Origin: Crocinitomicaceae bacterium
GTDB taxonomy: Bacteria > Bacteroidota > Bacteroidia > Flavobacteriales_D > Crocinitomicaceae
DNA: 64,000 nucleotides
Direction: 5' to 3'
Assembly: GCA_023957475.1 (NCBI GenBank)
Contig: JAMLHA010000003.1
Span: 186,001-250,000, forward strand
Positions 1-9,304 of the stretch are shown piece after piece. Position 1 is the first letter of the stretch. Each line of letters starts with the position of its first letter. The notes beneath the pieces are model-generated. The model saw nothing but the letters and a program-made list of their open reading frames with translations. It searched no databases and was not told the DNA's origin. A program made the translations under genes and the position numbers.

Positions 1-254
1 TTTCATTAGCAGTTAATTCTTCGTATAAAGACAAAGAAGGAAACTGGAAAGATGAAACTCAATGGTTAAATATCAAAGCATGGGGTAAAACTGCTGAGCT
101 GGTAAAAAATTTATTGGCTAAAGGACAAGAAATTGTTGTTGAAGGAAAATTAGTCAACAATAGTTACGAAAGTAAAACCGGAGAAAAACGCTTTTCAACG
201 GATATAGAAATGAATGAGTTTTTATTGCTAACTCCAAAACAAGCAACAAAATAA
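1..254 (+). CDS. Single-stranded DNA-binding protein, 5' truncated by window edge
   Basis: The open frame begins at base 3 and runs to the TAA at 252-254, giving 83 visible residues. It reads as the middle and end of an OB-fold SSB: the WLNIKAWGKTAEL stretch, then KGQEIVVEGKL and a final beta strand, match the SSB core. The known role of the family is to coat single-stranded DNA in replication, repair and recombination. The protein ends soon after the OB fold, in LLLTPKQATK, without the acidic DDDIPF-type tip that bacterial SSBs use to recruit partners. Two further SSB-like genes follow on the same strand, so this is the first of a tandem family. The N-terminus is outside the window. Confidence 0.85.
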   Translation, partial: SLAVNSSYKDKEGNWKDETQWLNIKAWGKTAELVKNLLAKGQEIVVEGKLVNNSYESKTGEKRFSTDIEMNEFLLLTPKQATK

Positions 255-266
255 AATCAATGTACA

Positions 267-302
267 ACCTCGTGAGGAGGTCAATATCCAATACCTCCTC
301 AC
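267..302 (+). promoter_or_regulatory. Two mutually exclusive hairpins in an SSB gene leader
   Basis: A perfect 10-bp inverted repeat, GTGAGGAGGT (272-281) and ACCTCCTCAC (293-302), encloses an 11-nt loop. An alternative 5-bp hairpin, ACCTC (267-271) with GAGGT (277-281), would use the same central bases, so only one can form. No T-run follows, so it is not a classical terminator. The 3' arm resembles the anti-Shine-Dalgarno end of 16S rRNA. It lies 17 bases before the next SSB start codon, suggesting a leader switch or processing site (inference). Confidence 0.5.
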
Positions 303-318
303 ATAAATTTAAAGCAAC

Positions 319-630
319 ATGAATCACGTAAATTTAATCGGAAAAATGTGTTCTACTCCTAAAATTGTAGAACTAAACAATGGTAGAAAAATTGCTAGAT
401 TCTCCATGTCAACCAACGAAATGGTGTTAACAGCAGAAGGCGAAACTCAAAAACGTACACAATGGCATCGTTTAACGGCTTGGGGTAAGTGGGTTCGAAT
501 TCTTGAAGAACTTGGAGAAAGTGGAATGGAATTGGCCATAGAAGGGAAATTGATTACCCATTTTTATAACAGCAACGGCAAGCGCAAATGTGTTTCTGAA
601 GTAGAAGTAAATGATTTGGTTATCCTTTAA
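319..630 (+). CDS. Short SSB-like OB-fold protein (second of three)
   Basis: This 103-residue protein has a complete SSB OB fold: it starts MNHVNLIGKMCSTPKI, has a WHRLTAWGKW core strand (about residues 48-58) and an AIEGKLITHFY strand. It ends VEVNDLVIL with no linker and no acidic C-terminal tip, while canonical SSBs are about 140-180 residues. It should bind single-stranded DNA but probably cannot recruit SSB partner proteins through a tail (inference). It follows the truncated SSB gene by 64 bp and precedes a third copy by 11 bp, so it is probably co-transcribed. A strong hairpin sits just upstream of its ATG. Confidence 0.85.
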   Translation: MNHVNLIGKMCSTPKIVELNNGRKIARFSMSTNEMVLTAEGETQKRTQWHRLTAWGKWVRILEELGESGMELAIEGKLITHFYNSNGKRKCVSEVEVNDLVIL

Positions 631-641
631 ATAAACGTACT

Positions 642-968
642 ATGTCAGTAATAAGAAATCACATCACGTTAATTGGTAGTATTGCCTCTGATCACCGAAC
701 AACACAGTTTGAAAATGGAAATAAAATTGTACGTTTTGATATTTCAACAGATAAAGAATTTAGAGCAAACAATGGAAAAATTAAAAATTCAAAAGAATGG
801 CACAAAGTTTTTGCCTGGGGCAACTTGGCTAATTTCATCGAACGTTTTGGTGAAAAAGGTAAAAAAGTAGCCATACACGGTCGGTTAATTACTCGCTCCT
901 ACTTTAGTCCTGAGGGAGTGAAGCGAACAATCACAGAAGTAGAAGTAAAACACATTTTGGGCTTGTAA
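642..968 (+). CDS. Short SSB-like OB-fold protein (third of three)
   Basis: A 108-residue OB-fold protein of the SSB family, beginning MSVIRNHITLIGSIASDH and carrying the EWHKVFAWGNLANF core and a VAIHGRLITRSYF strand. Like its two upstream neighbours it stops right after the fold (EVEVKHILGL) and lacks the acidic interaction tip. It is only 11 bp from the previous copy, so the pair is almost certainly one transcript. The copies share the fold but are well diverged, which points to an old duplication. The specific role (replication, natural transformation or a phage/plasmid-like SSB) cannot be told from sequence. Confidence 0.85.
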   Translation: MSVIRNHITLIGSIASDHRTTQFENGNKIVRFDISTDKEFRANNGKIKNSKEWHKVFAWGNLANFIERFGEKGKKVAIHGRLITRSYFSPEGVKRTITEVEVKHILGL

Positions 969-1021
969 TTGAAATAACAAATTTATCCTTTCAAAATAAC
1001 CACACCTATCTTTACAACAAA

Positions 1022-1053
1022 AAAAGACCGACAGATTACTCCGTCGGTCTTTT
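1022..1053. terminator. Bidirectional terminator
   Basis: A perfect 11-bp stem, AAAAGACCGAC (1022-1032) and GTCGGTCTTTT (1043-1053), with a 10-nt loop. T-rich tails occur on both strands. It sits between the convergent SSB array and the large surface-protein gene and should end both transcripts. Confidence 0.85.
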
Positions 1054-1080
1054 ACATTTTAATTTAACTTCAAAATGAAG

Positions 1081-4000
1081 CTATTTATTTACAACAAGCT
1101 TTTGTATAATGATAGCATCATCTTTTTTGATTTCTACAAGATAAACTCCACTTGCGAAATCAGTTAACATGATTTTTTCTTCTATACTTGTTTTTTCATT
1201 AAGGTACACTAACTTACCAGCTGGATCAAACATTTTTAATGAAGCTTCCAACGGTAAATTTGCTATTGTAACAAACTCATTTGCTGGATTAGGGAAAATC
1301 GTGATTTCACCATTGTTCACTAAATCTTCCAAACCTAAACCAAGAACAGGCTTACATGCTGATGTATCAGCACATCCGTCTAGTATTACGACAACAGAAT
1401 AGTTTCCGTCAACGATTGCCGTGTAAGTTTGGCTGGTTTGACCTAAGATTGCTGAGTTGCTATTATCACAATCTAACCATTGGTAAATAGCTCCATTTTG
1501 AACAGCATTCAACACACTTCCAAACTGCGTAACAGCAACACTTGGTAATGGATTGACAACAACAGTATATGTTGAAGTTGCCGTACACAATCCATCATTG
1601 ATGCTCAATGTATAGGTACCTGCACTTGTTGGAGATGCAACTACATCAATACTTTGCATTAATGACGTGAAACCATTTGGCCCTGTCCAGCTATAAGAAG
1701 CCATACTGTTTGGATAAGCTGTCAACGAGATATCTGTTTTCTCACATACAGGTGAGTTACCTGAGATTGAAGCTGTAATTCCAGGAACAACTAAAATTTC
1801 AACAGAATCTGTTGCCGAACATCCAATTGCATTCGTAACTGTCACAAAGTATTTACCAGAATTGGTTGTAGATACACTTCCAATAATCGGATTTTGTGAC
1901 AATGAATTGAACGCTGTTGGTCCAGCCCATTGATAACTAGCGGCTCCATTTGGCGAAGCATATAAGTTTAGGATACTTCCTTCACACAATGTTGTTGCAG
2001 ATGAACTAGCATCAACTACTGGTGGAGAATTTACAGTCAATGTATAAGATGCATCAGCACTACAGAATCCATTGGACAATGTAACGGTATAGACACCTTG
2101 ACTGTTGGCATCAATATTGATGATGGTATCTCCTTGTTGTGAAGATGTAAATCCATTTGGTCCAGCCCATGAATAGAAAGCCATACCGTTTGGTAAAGAG
2201 TTCAACACCAATGAATCTCCGATACACAAACCAGCAGAGTTTCCAAATGCAGTAGCAACTGGCACTGGTCGAACGTTGATAGTAATTGGGTATTTAGCTG
2301 TACAACCATAAGAATTGTATGCCATTACCGTATATACTCCAGATTCGTCATCTGTTAAGTTCGTGATTACAGGGTTTTGCACCGTTGAACTGAAATAATT
2401 TGGTCCGTACCATTGGTAGCTCGCGGCTCCGTTTGGTGTTGCAAATAAATTCAAGGTTCCACCTTCACAAGGATTTGTATTGGTTGCACTTGCCAACACA
2501 TTTGGTGAAGGATTGACAACAAGACTAACTGTATCACTATTGCTACAGTAACCGTTAGAAACTGTTAATTTATACAAACCTTGCGTTGCCCCGTCAATAC
2601 CATTTAGTTGATTGTCTTTGATATTGGAAGTGTATCCATTTGGACCCTCCCAATAATAAGACGTCATACCTGATGGGCTTCCTATCAAATGCAAGGTATC
2701 ATTTTCACACAATGTCAATGAATTTAAACTTGCATAAGCAGTTGGCACAGCATTTACTTGGATATTTACCGAAGCGGATGAAGAACATCCAACTGCATTG
2801 TATGCTGTTACGGTATATAAACCACTTCTTGCCAAAGAAACACCGCTAATTGTTGGGTTTTGACTACCTGAAACAAAACTTGCAGGTCCAGACCAGTGAT
2901 AACTTGTAGCACCAGAAGGAGAAGCAAATAAATTCAATGTATCTCCTTCACAAAGTGCAATACTTGAAGCACCAGCACTAATTGGAGGATTGTTGTTAAC
3001 CGTTAAATTAAACGATGCACTTGAATTACATGATCCATTGGAAACTGTTACGGTATAAGTACCTTGATTGATTCCAGATACACCATCAATTTGAGGGTTT
3101 TGACTTGTAGATGTAAATCCGTTTGGTCCAACCCAAGAGTAATCAGCTGCTCCATTTGGTTGTGAAGTCAAGAACAAAGTATCTCCAGCACACAAACTAG
3201 TTGTACTTGTAGAAATACTTGCAATTGGACCAGGTGTTACAGAAATAGTCACAAAACTTGTATCCGTACAATTACCATTATGAGCAACAATTTGGTATTG
3301 CCCAGAATTACTTGTGGTCAATCCACTTAACACTGGGTTTTGAGTTGTTGATGTATAACCATTTGGTCCTGTCCATGAATAATTGGTTGCACTCGCAGTT
3401 GTTGCGTACAAGTTAACTCCACCTCCTTGACAAATAGAAGTGTTTGATGCATTTGCAGAAACAGAAGGAGAGGCATTTACAACAACATTTAATGATGTAC
3501 TAGAGCTACAAACACCATTTGAAACCGTCAACGAGTAAGTGCCTTGATGTGTTCCATCTACATCATCAATTTGAGCGTTTTGGTTACTAGAAGTAAATCC
3601 ATTTGGTCCAACCCAAGAATAAGAAGTCATACCGTTTGGTAACGAAGTCAACTTCAATGTATCACCACCACATAAACTCAATGAATTTGCAGAAGCAAAA
3701 GCAACTGGTCCAGGGTTTACAGTAATTGACACATTATCAGATGCAGAACATCCTGCCGCTGTTGTTGCTGTAACCGTAAACACACCGCTATGAGTAGGCG
3801 AAGGCGAACTCAATGTTGGATTTTGTGCATAAACACTGTATCCCGCTGGTCCAGTCCAATGATAACTATAAGCACCATTTGGACTAGCTGATAAATTAAT
3901 CGGATTTCCTTGACATACAGTAGTAACATCAGCGCTTGCACTAACAGTTGGTATTGGATTAACGATCACATTTACAGTTGCAGAATCCACACAACCACCT

Positions 4001-6345
4001 AATCCAGTTGCATATACTTTGTATTGAGTTGTTACGGATGGATTAGCTATTGGGTTGGCAATCGTTGTACTGCTCAATCCTGTTGCTGGTGTCCATACAT
4101 AACTTACACCTCCACTTACATTCAATTGAGCTGTCTCTCCAGCACAAATATTAGTTGTACCACTGATACTTGCAATTGGTGGCGCATACGTAACAACATT
4201 TACACTAGCTGTAGATGTACAACCATTTAACCCTGTTACAGTCACACTATAAGTTCCAGCATTTGTAACCTGAATAGCTTGAGTGTATTTGTTATTGTTC
4301 CAATGGTAAGCATTTGCCACTGTAGAAGTTAATTCAACTGTATCGCCAACACAAACAGACAAACTCGGACTAGCAGTAATAACAGGTGTTTGAGGTTTTG
4401 GTAAAACCGTAACAACCACTGTATCTGTACCAATACATGTTCCGTTAGATACATTTACAACAAATGTGCCAGAAGAAGCAACTGTAATAGATTGCGTAGA
4501 TTGCCCTGTACTCCAATTGTATGAAATATTTCCAGAAGCTGCTGTCAATGTTACACTTCCACCATCACAGAAAGTAACTGGTCCATTTGCGGTAATATTT
4601 GCATTGTACAAGTTCATTTTCACTTCAGTTGCAGCTGAATATGCCGGACATCCATTCGCATCAGTTACATAAACTTTATAGTGACCCGCTGTGTCAGCTA
4701 CAAATGTTTGACCAGTTCCAACTTGTGTGCTACCTTTAAACCAAGTGTAAGATGAGAACCCAGCATCTGCAGTAAGTGTTACATCTTCTCCAGGGCATAT
4801 CATTTGTGTTGCACTTGGAGTAATTGCTACTACTGGTTGAGTAGAACAAGGAAGAACTTTCACTACTGTTTTAAATACTGGCCCCCAATTACCTATTTCA
4901 TCGCATGCACGAACATTTAATACATGGAATCCAGTATCAGGAATAAATGCCCAAGATTTTGTCAGTGTTTCGATTGCATCACCAAAACCACCGTCAAAAG
5001 CTAGCATTTGCACTCCTTGACCAAAACCAGGGTCTGTATCAAAGAAGAATTCACCTGCTGTGATTTTAGGAAACCTTAAAACAAGAGGATCGGTAATATT
5101 GACAATTGATTTAAAAGCTGGTCCCCAAACTCCTGCGTTATCTTTCACACGGATGGATAAAAGGTGATTACCAACTGCTGGAAGTGATGAAATGCTTTGA
5201 CTAATTGTTTCAAAAGCACTATCAAAGTTGCCATCAAAAGCTATCAAAGGCGTTCCACTACCTTGACCAGGATCTGCATCAAAGAAGTATTCACCTGCTA
5301 TAATTTTAATATCACGTAAAACCAATGGATTGGTAACGTTTATTACAACTTTAAAGGTAGAACTCCAGCTTCCACTTGCATCTTTAACTCTGACTGCAAA
5401 TAAATGCACTCCAGCAAGCGGTAATGGGTTGATAGATTGACTCAACACCTCCATTGCATTGTCAAAATTTCCATCAAAGGCAATCAATGGCGAAGCATTT
5501 CCTACACCAGGATCGGTGTCAAAAAAGTATTCACCAGCCGTGATTTTTATAGCACGCAATGACAATGGACTTGTAATATTGATGATAGATTTGAACGTTG
5601 GACTCCAAGTCCCAGCAGCATCTCTCACACGAATTGCAAGTATATGCAATCCAACAGATGGTAGAGAACCTGTGCTTAAACTCAATGCTTCCATTGCATT
5701 GTCAAAATTCCCATCAAAGGCCAACAAAGTTGTACCATTTCCTAATCCTGGATCAGTGTCCCAGAAAAATTCACCAGCTGTAATTTTAATACTTCTTTTA
5801 ACTAGTGGAGTTGTAATATTCATTACCGTGCTAAACGCTGGACCCCAAGAGCCTGCGGCATCTTTTACACGAATGCATAATCGGTGTACACCAGGTGTTG
5901 GCATAGAACCTGTAAACTGGCTTATTGTTTCAATCGCATCATTAAAATTGCCATCAAAAGCTACCATAGTGGTTCCATTGCCCTGGCCTGGATCAGTATC
6001 AAAAAAGAATTCTGCTTGAGAAACTTTGATACTGCGGACAACCAAAGGAGAAGTGGCATTAAAAACTGTTTTAAATACCGGCCCCCAATTGTTATCGCTG
6101 TCTTTGACACGAACATTGAAAGTATGAACACCTGTCGTTCCAACACTGATGCCATTTTTAAACAGTGACTCAATTGCACTGTCAAAGTTACCATCTTGTG
6201 CTTGAACGGCAATAGCGTTTCCTACTCCCGGATCCGTATCGATAAAATACTCTGCTCCAGTTATTTTCCGCTGACCAAAAGAGGAAAATAAGAGAAAAGT
6301 AAATACCAGAAGCGAACAGAATCTATAAAATCGATTCATTTTCAT
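1081..6345 (-). CDS. Giant T9SS-secreted surface protein with six 80-residue repeats and an Ig-like array
   Basis: A 1754-residue protein. A signal peptide (about residues 1-25, ending SSFGQ) is followed by six tandem 80-residue modules (about 28-508), each with an AGEYFFDTDPGxGNG motif, an AFDGNFDxAxE motif and a closing RVKDxxGxWGPxFK strand. About 14 Ig/PKD-like modules of roughly 80 residues follow (about 510-1600), each with a single Cys-rich start such as LCEGDTLNL and a W-x-GPNGF signature. The last 80 residues (ITIFPNPANEF to LVVNK) are a type A T9SS sorting domain. It is therefore exported and attached or released at the cell surface, probably as an adhesin (inference). Start may be Met1 or Met3. 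It follows the beta-helix gene by 27 bp, suggesting one operon. Confidence 0.85.
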   Translation of the reverse strand: MKMNRFYRFCSLLVFTFLLFSSFGQRKITGAEYFIDTDPGVGNAIAVQAQDGNFDSAIESLFKNGISVGTTGVHTFNVRVKDSDNNWGPVFKTVFNATSPLVVRSIKVSQAEFFFDTDPGQGNGTTMVAFDGNFNDAIETISQFTGSMPTPGVHRLCIRVKDAAGSWGPAFSTVMNITTPLVKRSIKITAGEFFWDTDPGLGNGTTLLAFDGNFDNAMEALSLSTGSLPSVGLHILAIRVRDAAGTWSPTFKSIINITSPLSLRAIKITAGEYFFDTDPGVGNASPLIAFDGNFDNAMEVLSQSINPLPLAGVHLFAVRVKDASGSWSSTFKVVINVTNPLVLRDIKIIAGEYFFDADPGQGSGTPLIAFDGNFDSAFETISQSISSLPAVGNHLLSIRVKDNAGVWGPAFKSIVNITDPLVLRFPKITAGEFFFDTDPGFGQGVQMLAFDGGFGDAIETLTKSWAFIPDTGFHVLNVRACDEIGNWGPVFKTVVKVLPCSTQPVVAITPSATQMICPGEDVTLTADAGFSSYTWFKGSTQVGTGQTFVADTAGHYKVYVTDANGCPAYSAATEVKMNLYNANITANGPVTFCDGGSVTLTAASGNISYNWSTGQSTQSITVASSGTFVVNVSNGTCIGTDTVVVTVLPKPQTPVITASPSLSVCVGDTVELTSTVANAYHWNNNKYTQAIQVTNAGTYSVTVTGLNGCTSTASVNVVTYAPPIASISGTTNICAGETAQLNVSGGVSYVWTPATGLSSTTIANPIANPSVTTQYKVYATGLGGCVDSATVNVIVNPIPTVSASADVTTVCQGNPINLSASPNGAYSYHWTGPAGYSVYAQNPTLSSPSPTHSGVFTVTATTAAGCSASDNVSITVNPGPVAFASANSLSLCGGDTLKLTSLPNGMTSYSWVGPNGFTSSNQNAQIDDVDGTHQGTYSLTVSNGVCSSSTSLNVVVNASPSVSANASNTSICQGGGVNLYATTASATNYSWTGPNGYTSTTQNPVLSGLTTSNSGQYQIVAHNGNCTDTSFVTISVTPGPIASISTSTTSLCAGDTLFLTSQPNGAADYSWVGPNGFTSTSQNPQIDGVSGINQGTYTVTVSNGSCNSSASFNLTVNNNPPISAGASSIALCEGDTLNLFASPSGATSYHWSGPASFVSGSQNPTISGVSLARSGLYTVTAYNAVGCSSSASVNIQVNAVPTAYASLNSLTLCENDTLHLIGSPSGMTSYYWEGPNGYTSNIKDNQLNGIDGATQGLYKLTVSNGYCSNSDTVSLVVNPSPNVLASATNTNPCEGGTLNLFATPNGAASYQWYGPNYFSSTVQNPVITNLTDDESGVYTVMAYNSYGCTAKYPITINVRPVPVATAFGNSAGLCIGDSLVLNSLPNGMAFYSWAGPNGFTSSQQGDTIINIDANSQGVYTVTLSNGFCSADASYTLTVNSPPVVDASSSATTLCEGSILNLYASPNGAASYQWAGPTAFNSLSQNPIIGSVSTTNSGKYFVTVTNAIGCSATDSVEILVVPGITASISGNSPVCEKTDISLTAYPNSMASYSWTGPNGFTSLMQSIDVVASPTSAGTYTLSINDGLCTATSTYTVVVNPLPSVAVTQFGSVLNAVQNGAIYQWLDCDNSNSAILGQTSQTYTAIVDGNYSVVVILDGCADTSACKPVLGLGLEDLVNNGEITIFPNPANEFVTIANLPLEASLKMFDPAGKLVYLNEKTSIEEKIMLTDFASGVYLVEIKKDDAIIIQKLVVNK
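4822..6264 (-). repeat. Six tandem 240-bp repeats coding 80-residue DTDPG modules
   Basis: Six in-frame units of about 240 bp in the 5' part of the giant surface-protein gene. Each codes a copy of the ITAGEFFFDTDPGxGxG...AFDGNFD...RVKDAxGxWGP pattern. Unit spacing is 80 residues from one DTDPG to the next in the first two copies. The acidic DTDPGxGNG loop looks like a possible calcium-binding turn (inference). Confidence 0.75.
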
Positions 6346-6372
6346 ATCGCGTTAATTGAATTTATTAAATCA

Positions 6373-7653
6373 TTAACGGTCAAATGATTCAGCTTTCACA
6401 TTTAATGTTCCACTTTGCAAGATTGTGCGAGGTGCTTTTACAAAATATACACGAGCAGCTCCTGTGATAGGGAAGAAATTATCTTGACTGAAAGAACCAC
6501 CATAACAACCGATGTCATTTCTTGTTAAATCCAAATCGTAGAATGCCAAATCAGGGTAACCTGCATTGAAACCATCAGAGCCAATGTTCAATTGACCTGT
6601 TGTCGTGTTGATTGTTGAAGTACTAGAAAAATTGTTTGTTCCATCATCTGGAATACCTGATAAAGTAGTTCCTGTTGTTCCAAAATTATACGAAAAACCA
6701 ACAGTTGGAGTTGCTGTAAATGAATAATAATTGTAAGAGCTATTAGAAAATGCAATATTATTTTTAACATCATATTTTCCTGAAGTATTACTCGTTACAT
6801 AAACTGCATAATAATTACCTGATGATTGAGCAGAATAACAAGTATTATTATAAATACTATTTGTCCCTACAGATGAAGTTTTATGCAACATTGAGTAGAT
6901 TCCTGCATTAGGATATGAGCTATAAGAATTACCTGTCATTGTTAAGAAATTATTTGCAATATAAAAAAACTGAGAATTTGAGTTTAAGAAAATATCCCAC
7001 CCACCATAGTTTACAGGTGTTGTAATTTTATTTCCAACAATATAAAGTGTATCATCTGTAGCAACGCCATCTGTTGTATAAGATAATCCTGTATAATAAT
7101 AACCAGATACAGTCAATGGGTTGTTAACTGCCGAAATAATATTACCTATCACATTTCCATATCTCAATGAAACATATCCACTTTTAAGATCATTAGCAGC
7201 AATGTTCATATTGAAATAGTTGTAATTAAAATCAATGTAACCAGAAACCAACTCACAGTTCAAAATGTTTACTTTACATCTTGCACCAGCAGGGCTTGCA
7301 CCACTTGCAACGATGTTTCCAGACATGTTTTTCATGTGCATGATAGAAACTGTTCTTCCAACAGCAGGTGTTACTGTAACATTACCGCTCAACAACCACA
7401 TTACACCTTCTGTATTGGATAATAGTGAAACTGATTTGTCAATTGTAATGTTTTCAACGTAAGGAACACCACCAGATTTAGGTTGAACAATGATTCTATC
7501 ACCGTCAACTGCAGCTGTTAATGCATCTCCAATAGACGCATAACATCCACCAGAACCCAACTCGTTTACACATAAATCGGCAGCATAAGAATTTGCGCCA
7601 AAGAAAGCACTAACTGTTAGTGCCAATACCATTTTTTTAGAAAATCTTTTCAT
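6373..7653 (-). CDS. Secreted protein, probable right-handed beta-helix
   Basis: A 426-residue protein with a signal peptide (MKRFSKKMVLALTVSAFFGANSYAA). The body is rich in Asn, Ser, Gly and Tyr and has short regular strands such as NITIDKSVSLLSN, NVTVTPAVGRTVSIMHMKNMSG and YIDFNYNYFNMNIAANDL, which is the texture of pectate-lyase-type parallel beta-helices. No catalytic triad of a known lyase is recognised. No clear T9SS sorting domain is present; the chain ends VYFVKAPRTILQSGTLNVKAESFDR-like, so it may stay periplasmic or be a partner of the giant protein encoded 27 bp downstream. Function unknown. Confidence 0.65.
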   Translation of the reverse strand: MKRFSKKMVLALTVSAFFGANSYAADLCVNELGSGGCYASIGDALTAAVDGDRIIVQPKSGGVPYVENITIDKSVSLLSNTEGVMWLLSGNVTVTPAVGRTVSIMHMKNMSGNIVASGASPAGARCKVNILNCELVSGYIDFNYNYFNMNIAANDLKSGYVSLRYGNVIGNIISAVNNPLTVSGYYYTGLSYTTDGVATDDTLYIVGNKITTPVNYGGWDIFLNSNSQFFYIANNFLTMTGNSYSSYPNAGIYSMLHKTSSVGTNSIYNNTCYSAQSSGNYYAVYVTSNTSGKYDVKNNIAFSNSSYNYYSFTATPTVGFSYNFGTTGTTLSGIPDDGTNNFSSTSTINTTTGQLNIGSDGFNAGYPDLAFYDLDLTRNDIGCYGGSFSQDNFFPITGAARVYFVKAPRTILQSGTLNVKAESFDR

Positions 7654-7709
7654 TGTAAATAATTTTTAAAATTAGGTTACAAATATTTAACTAAAAAATG
7701 AAATAAAAA

Positions 7710-7727
7710 ATAGTACAAATGTACTAT
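7710..7727. promoter_or_regulatory. Palindrome overlapping a -7 promoter box
   Basis: ATAGTACA-AA-TGTACTAT is a perfect 8-bp inverted repeat with a 2-bp spacer. It contains the minus-strand -7 box TACATTTG (7716-7723), 63 bp upstream of the beta-helix gene start. A dyad lying on the promoter of the surface-protein operon is a plausible operator (inference). No good -33 TTG was found at 19 bp. Confidence 0.45.
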
Positions 7728-7828
7728 AGATATTTATATGTCGTTGTTAATCAATATATAAGAATTGTCGTCATTTATTGAAAACGACTAATACTTATAA
7801 AAAATTGATTTTTTCACTCATTCAAAAT

Positions 7829-9298
7829 TTACCGAACTTCGATTCGTTTGGTAAATTTTTGGTTTTCATTTGCGATCATCAATGTATAAACACCAGGATT
7901 AAATTTTTGAACATCAACAGCTATTTGATTTGAGTTAGACGACGTTGAAGAGTAAATGGTTCTTCCACAAAGATCTATTAATTGAATGGTATTTTCGGTG
8001 TTTTTAAAAGACTCATTCATCACAATCTGCAAATAATCGGATGTTGGGTTTGGATAGACAGAAATAGTAGAAATATTGTTATCAATGAAATTGATATGTA
8101 CCAAAGGAGAAGTTGTAAAATCATCATATACTTCGTAAATTGGCAACCAAGGAGCTACTCTCATGATAAAAATACTGGAGCCACCTGGACCAACTTCTTC
8201 GTTGTAACCAATATAAACAGAACCAGAGCTGTATGAAGTACTTGCCTGTCCAAGTTCTTGCTGAGAAGCATATTTAATTGAGCTAACGTCTCCATAATAA
8301 AAAGGATCTCCTGTATAACCAAACATAAACAAATCGTCTTCACCGTATGAAACTCCCTCTTCAAAATAGGCTGTACAAACAGAAAATAATCCTGGAGCTG
8401 CATGCGTAGTGATTCCTACACCTTTAAAATAATTATTGGGCAAAACCTCACTGGAAATAACAGCTTGTGAAACACCATCTACTTTAACCACATACAAACG
8501 ACTATCACTTTCATCTAAAAAACATGTCCCAACTCCATAAATTAAATGATTGAATAGTTCAATATCGGCAATCTCATAATTTTTTGCCGTACCAGCCATG
8601 TTTTTTGTCCAAATAATTGTGTTATTGTCTTGAATTCTACACAACCATCCTTCTTTTAAGTTCGTCGTAGTATTAAATACATATCCACTAATGATAAATG
8701 TTGTATCATCAAATTGCTGAATAGCTAATGCATTGTCATCACCAGCATTTGCCAATTGTCTAGTCCATTCCAATGTTCCATTTGCATCGGTTTTAATAAT
8801 GTAGCTATCGGTTAACCCATCTGTAGTTTTATTTGTCTCACCAACTAAAATCACACCACCATCGTTGGTCAAAGCCATGTCATTTAGTTTTTCCCAACCA
8901 TCCGTTCCATACGTTTTAAACCATAGTTCATTCCCCGATTCATCAATTTTCCACAGCGCAAAATCATAAGCTCCATTTCCAGAAGAATTGGTAAACCCAC
9001 CTACAAAGAAACCTTCTCCAGGAATGTGCACAACTCTTCTACCCCAATCAATTTCCGTGCCACCATAAGCTTTTGACCAGATATAATTTCCAAGGCTATC
9101 TACTTTCAATAAAAACATTTGAGAAGGTCCATCAACAAAACTCGAAGAAGCACCTGTAATGATATAACTAGAATCTGGTAATTCTGCTATTCCTTGACCA
9201 TAATCATAGCCATTGCTAGAATATTGCTTGTAAAAATTGGTTTGTGCATTGATTGCAATTGAACTACACACCATTAAAATTGTAAAAAGCTGTTTCAT
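7829..9298 (-). CDS. T9SS type A secreted beta-propeller-like protein
   Basis: A 489-residue protein with a signal peptide (MKQLFTILMVCSSIAINAQ). The body has repeated blades of the form SYIITGASS...FLLKVDSLGNYIWSKAYGG and GGVILVGETNK...YIIKTDANGTLEW, typical of Bacteroidota propeller proteins that look like event-log or Kelch/delta-60 repeats. The end (ISVYPNPTSDYLQIVM to FTKRIEVR) is a type A T9SS sorting domain. It starts 6 bp after the barrel-protein gene, so the two are probably co-transcribed. Its ligand or activity is unknown. Confidence 0.8.
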   Translation of the reverse strand: MKQLFTILMVCSSIAINAQTNFYKQYSSNGYDYGQGIAELPDSSYIITGASSSFVDGPSQMFLLKVDSLGNYIWSKAYGGTEIDWGRRVVHIPGEGFFVGGFTNSSGNGAYDFALWKIDESGNELWFKTYGTDGWEKLNDMALTNDGGVILVGETNKTTDGLTDSYIIKTDANGTLEWTRQLANAGDDNALAIQQFDDTTFIISGYVFNTTTNLKEGWLCRIQDNNTIIWTKNMAGTAKNYEIADIELFNHLIYGVGTCFLDESDSRLYVVKVDGVSQAVISSEVLPNNYFKGVGITTHAAPGLFSVCTAYFEEGVSYGEDDLFMFGYTGDPFYYGDVSSIKYASQQELGQASTSYSSGSVYIGYNEEVGPGGSSIFIMRVAPWLPIYEVYDDFTTSPLVHINFIDNNISTISVYPNPTSDYLQIVMNESFKNTENTIQLIDLCGRTIYSSTSSNSNQIAVDVQKFNPGVYTLMIANENQKFTKRIEVR

Positions 9299-9304
9299 AA
9301 ATAA

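Noticed and set aside
5459..6019. 186-codon plus-strand frame opposite the giant surface-protein repeats
   Set aside because: It arises from the repetitive coding strand of the minus gene, shows no family features and has no promoter.
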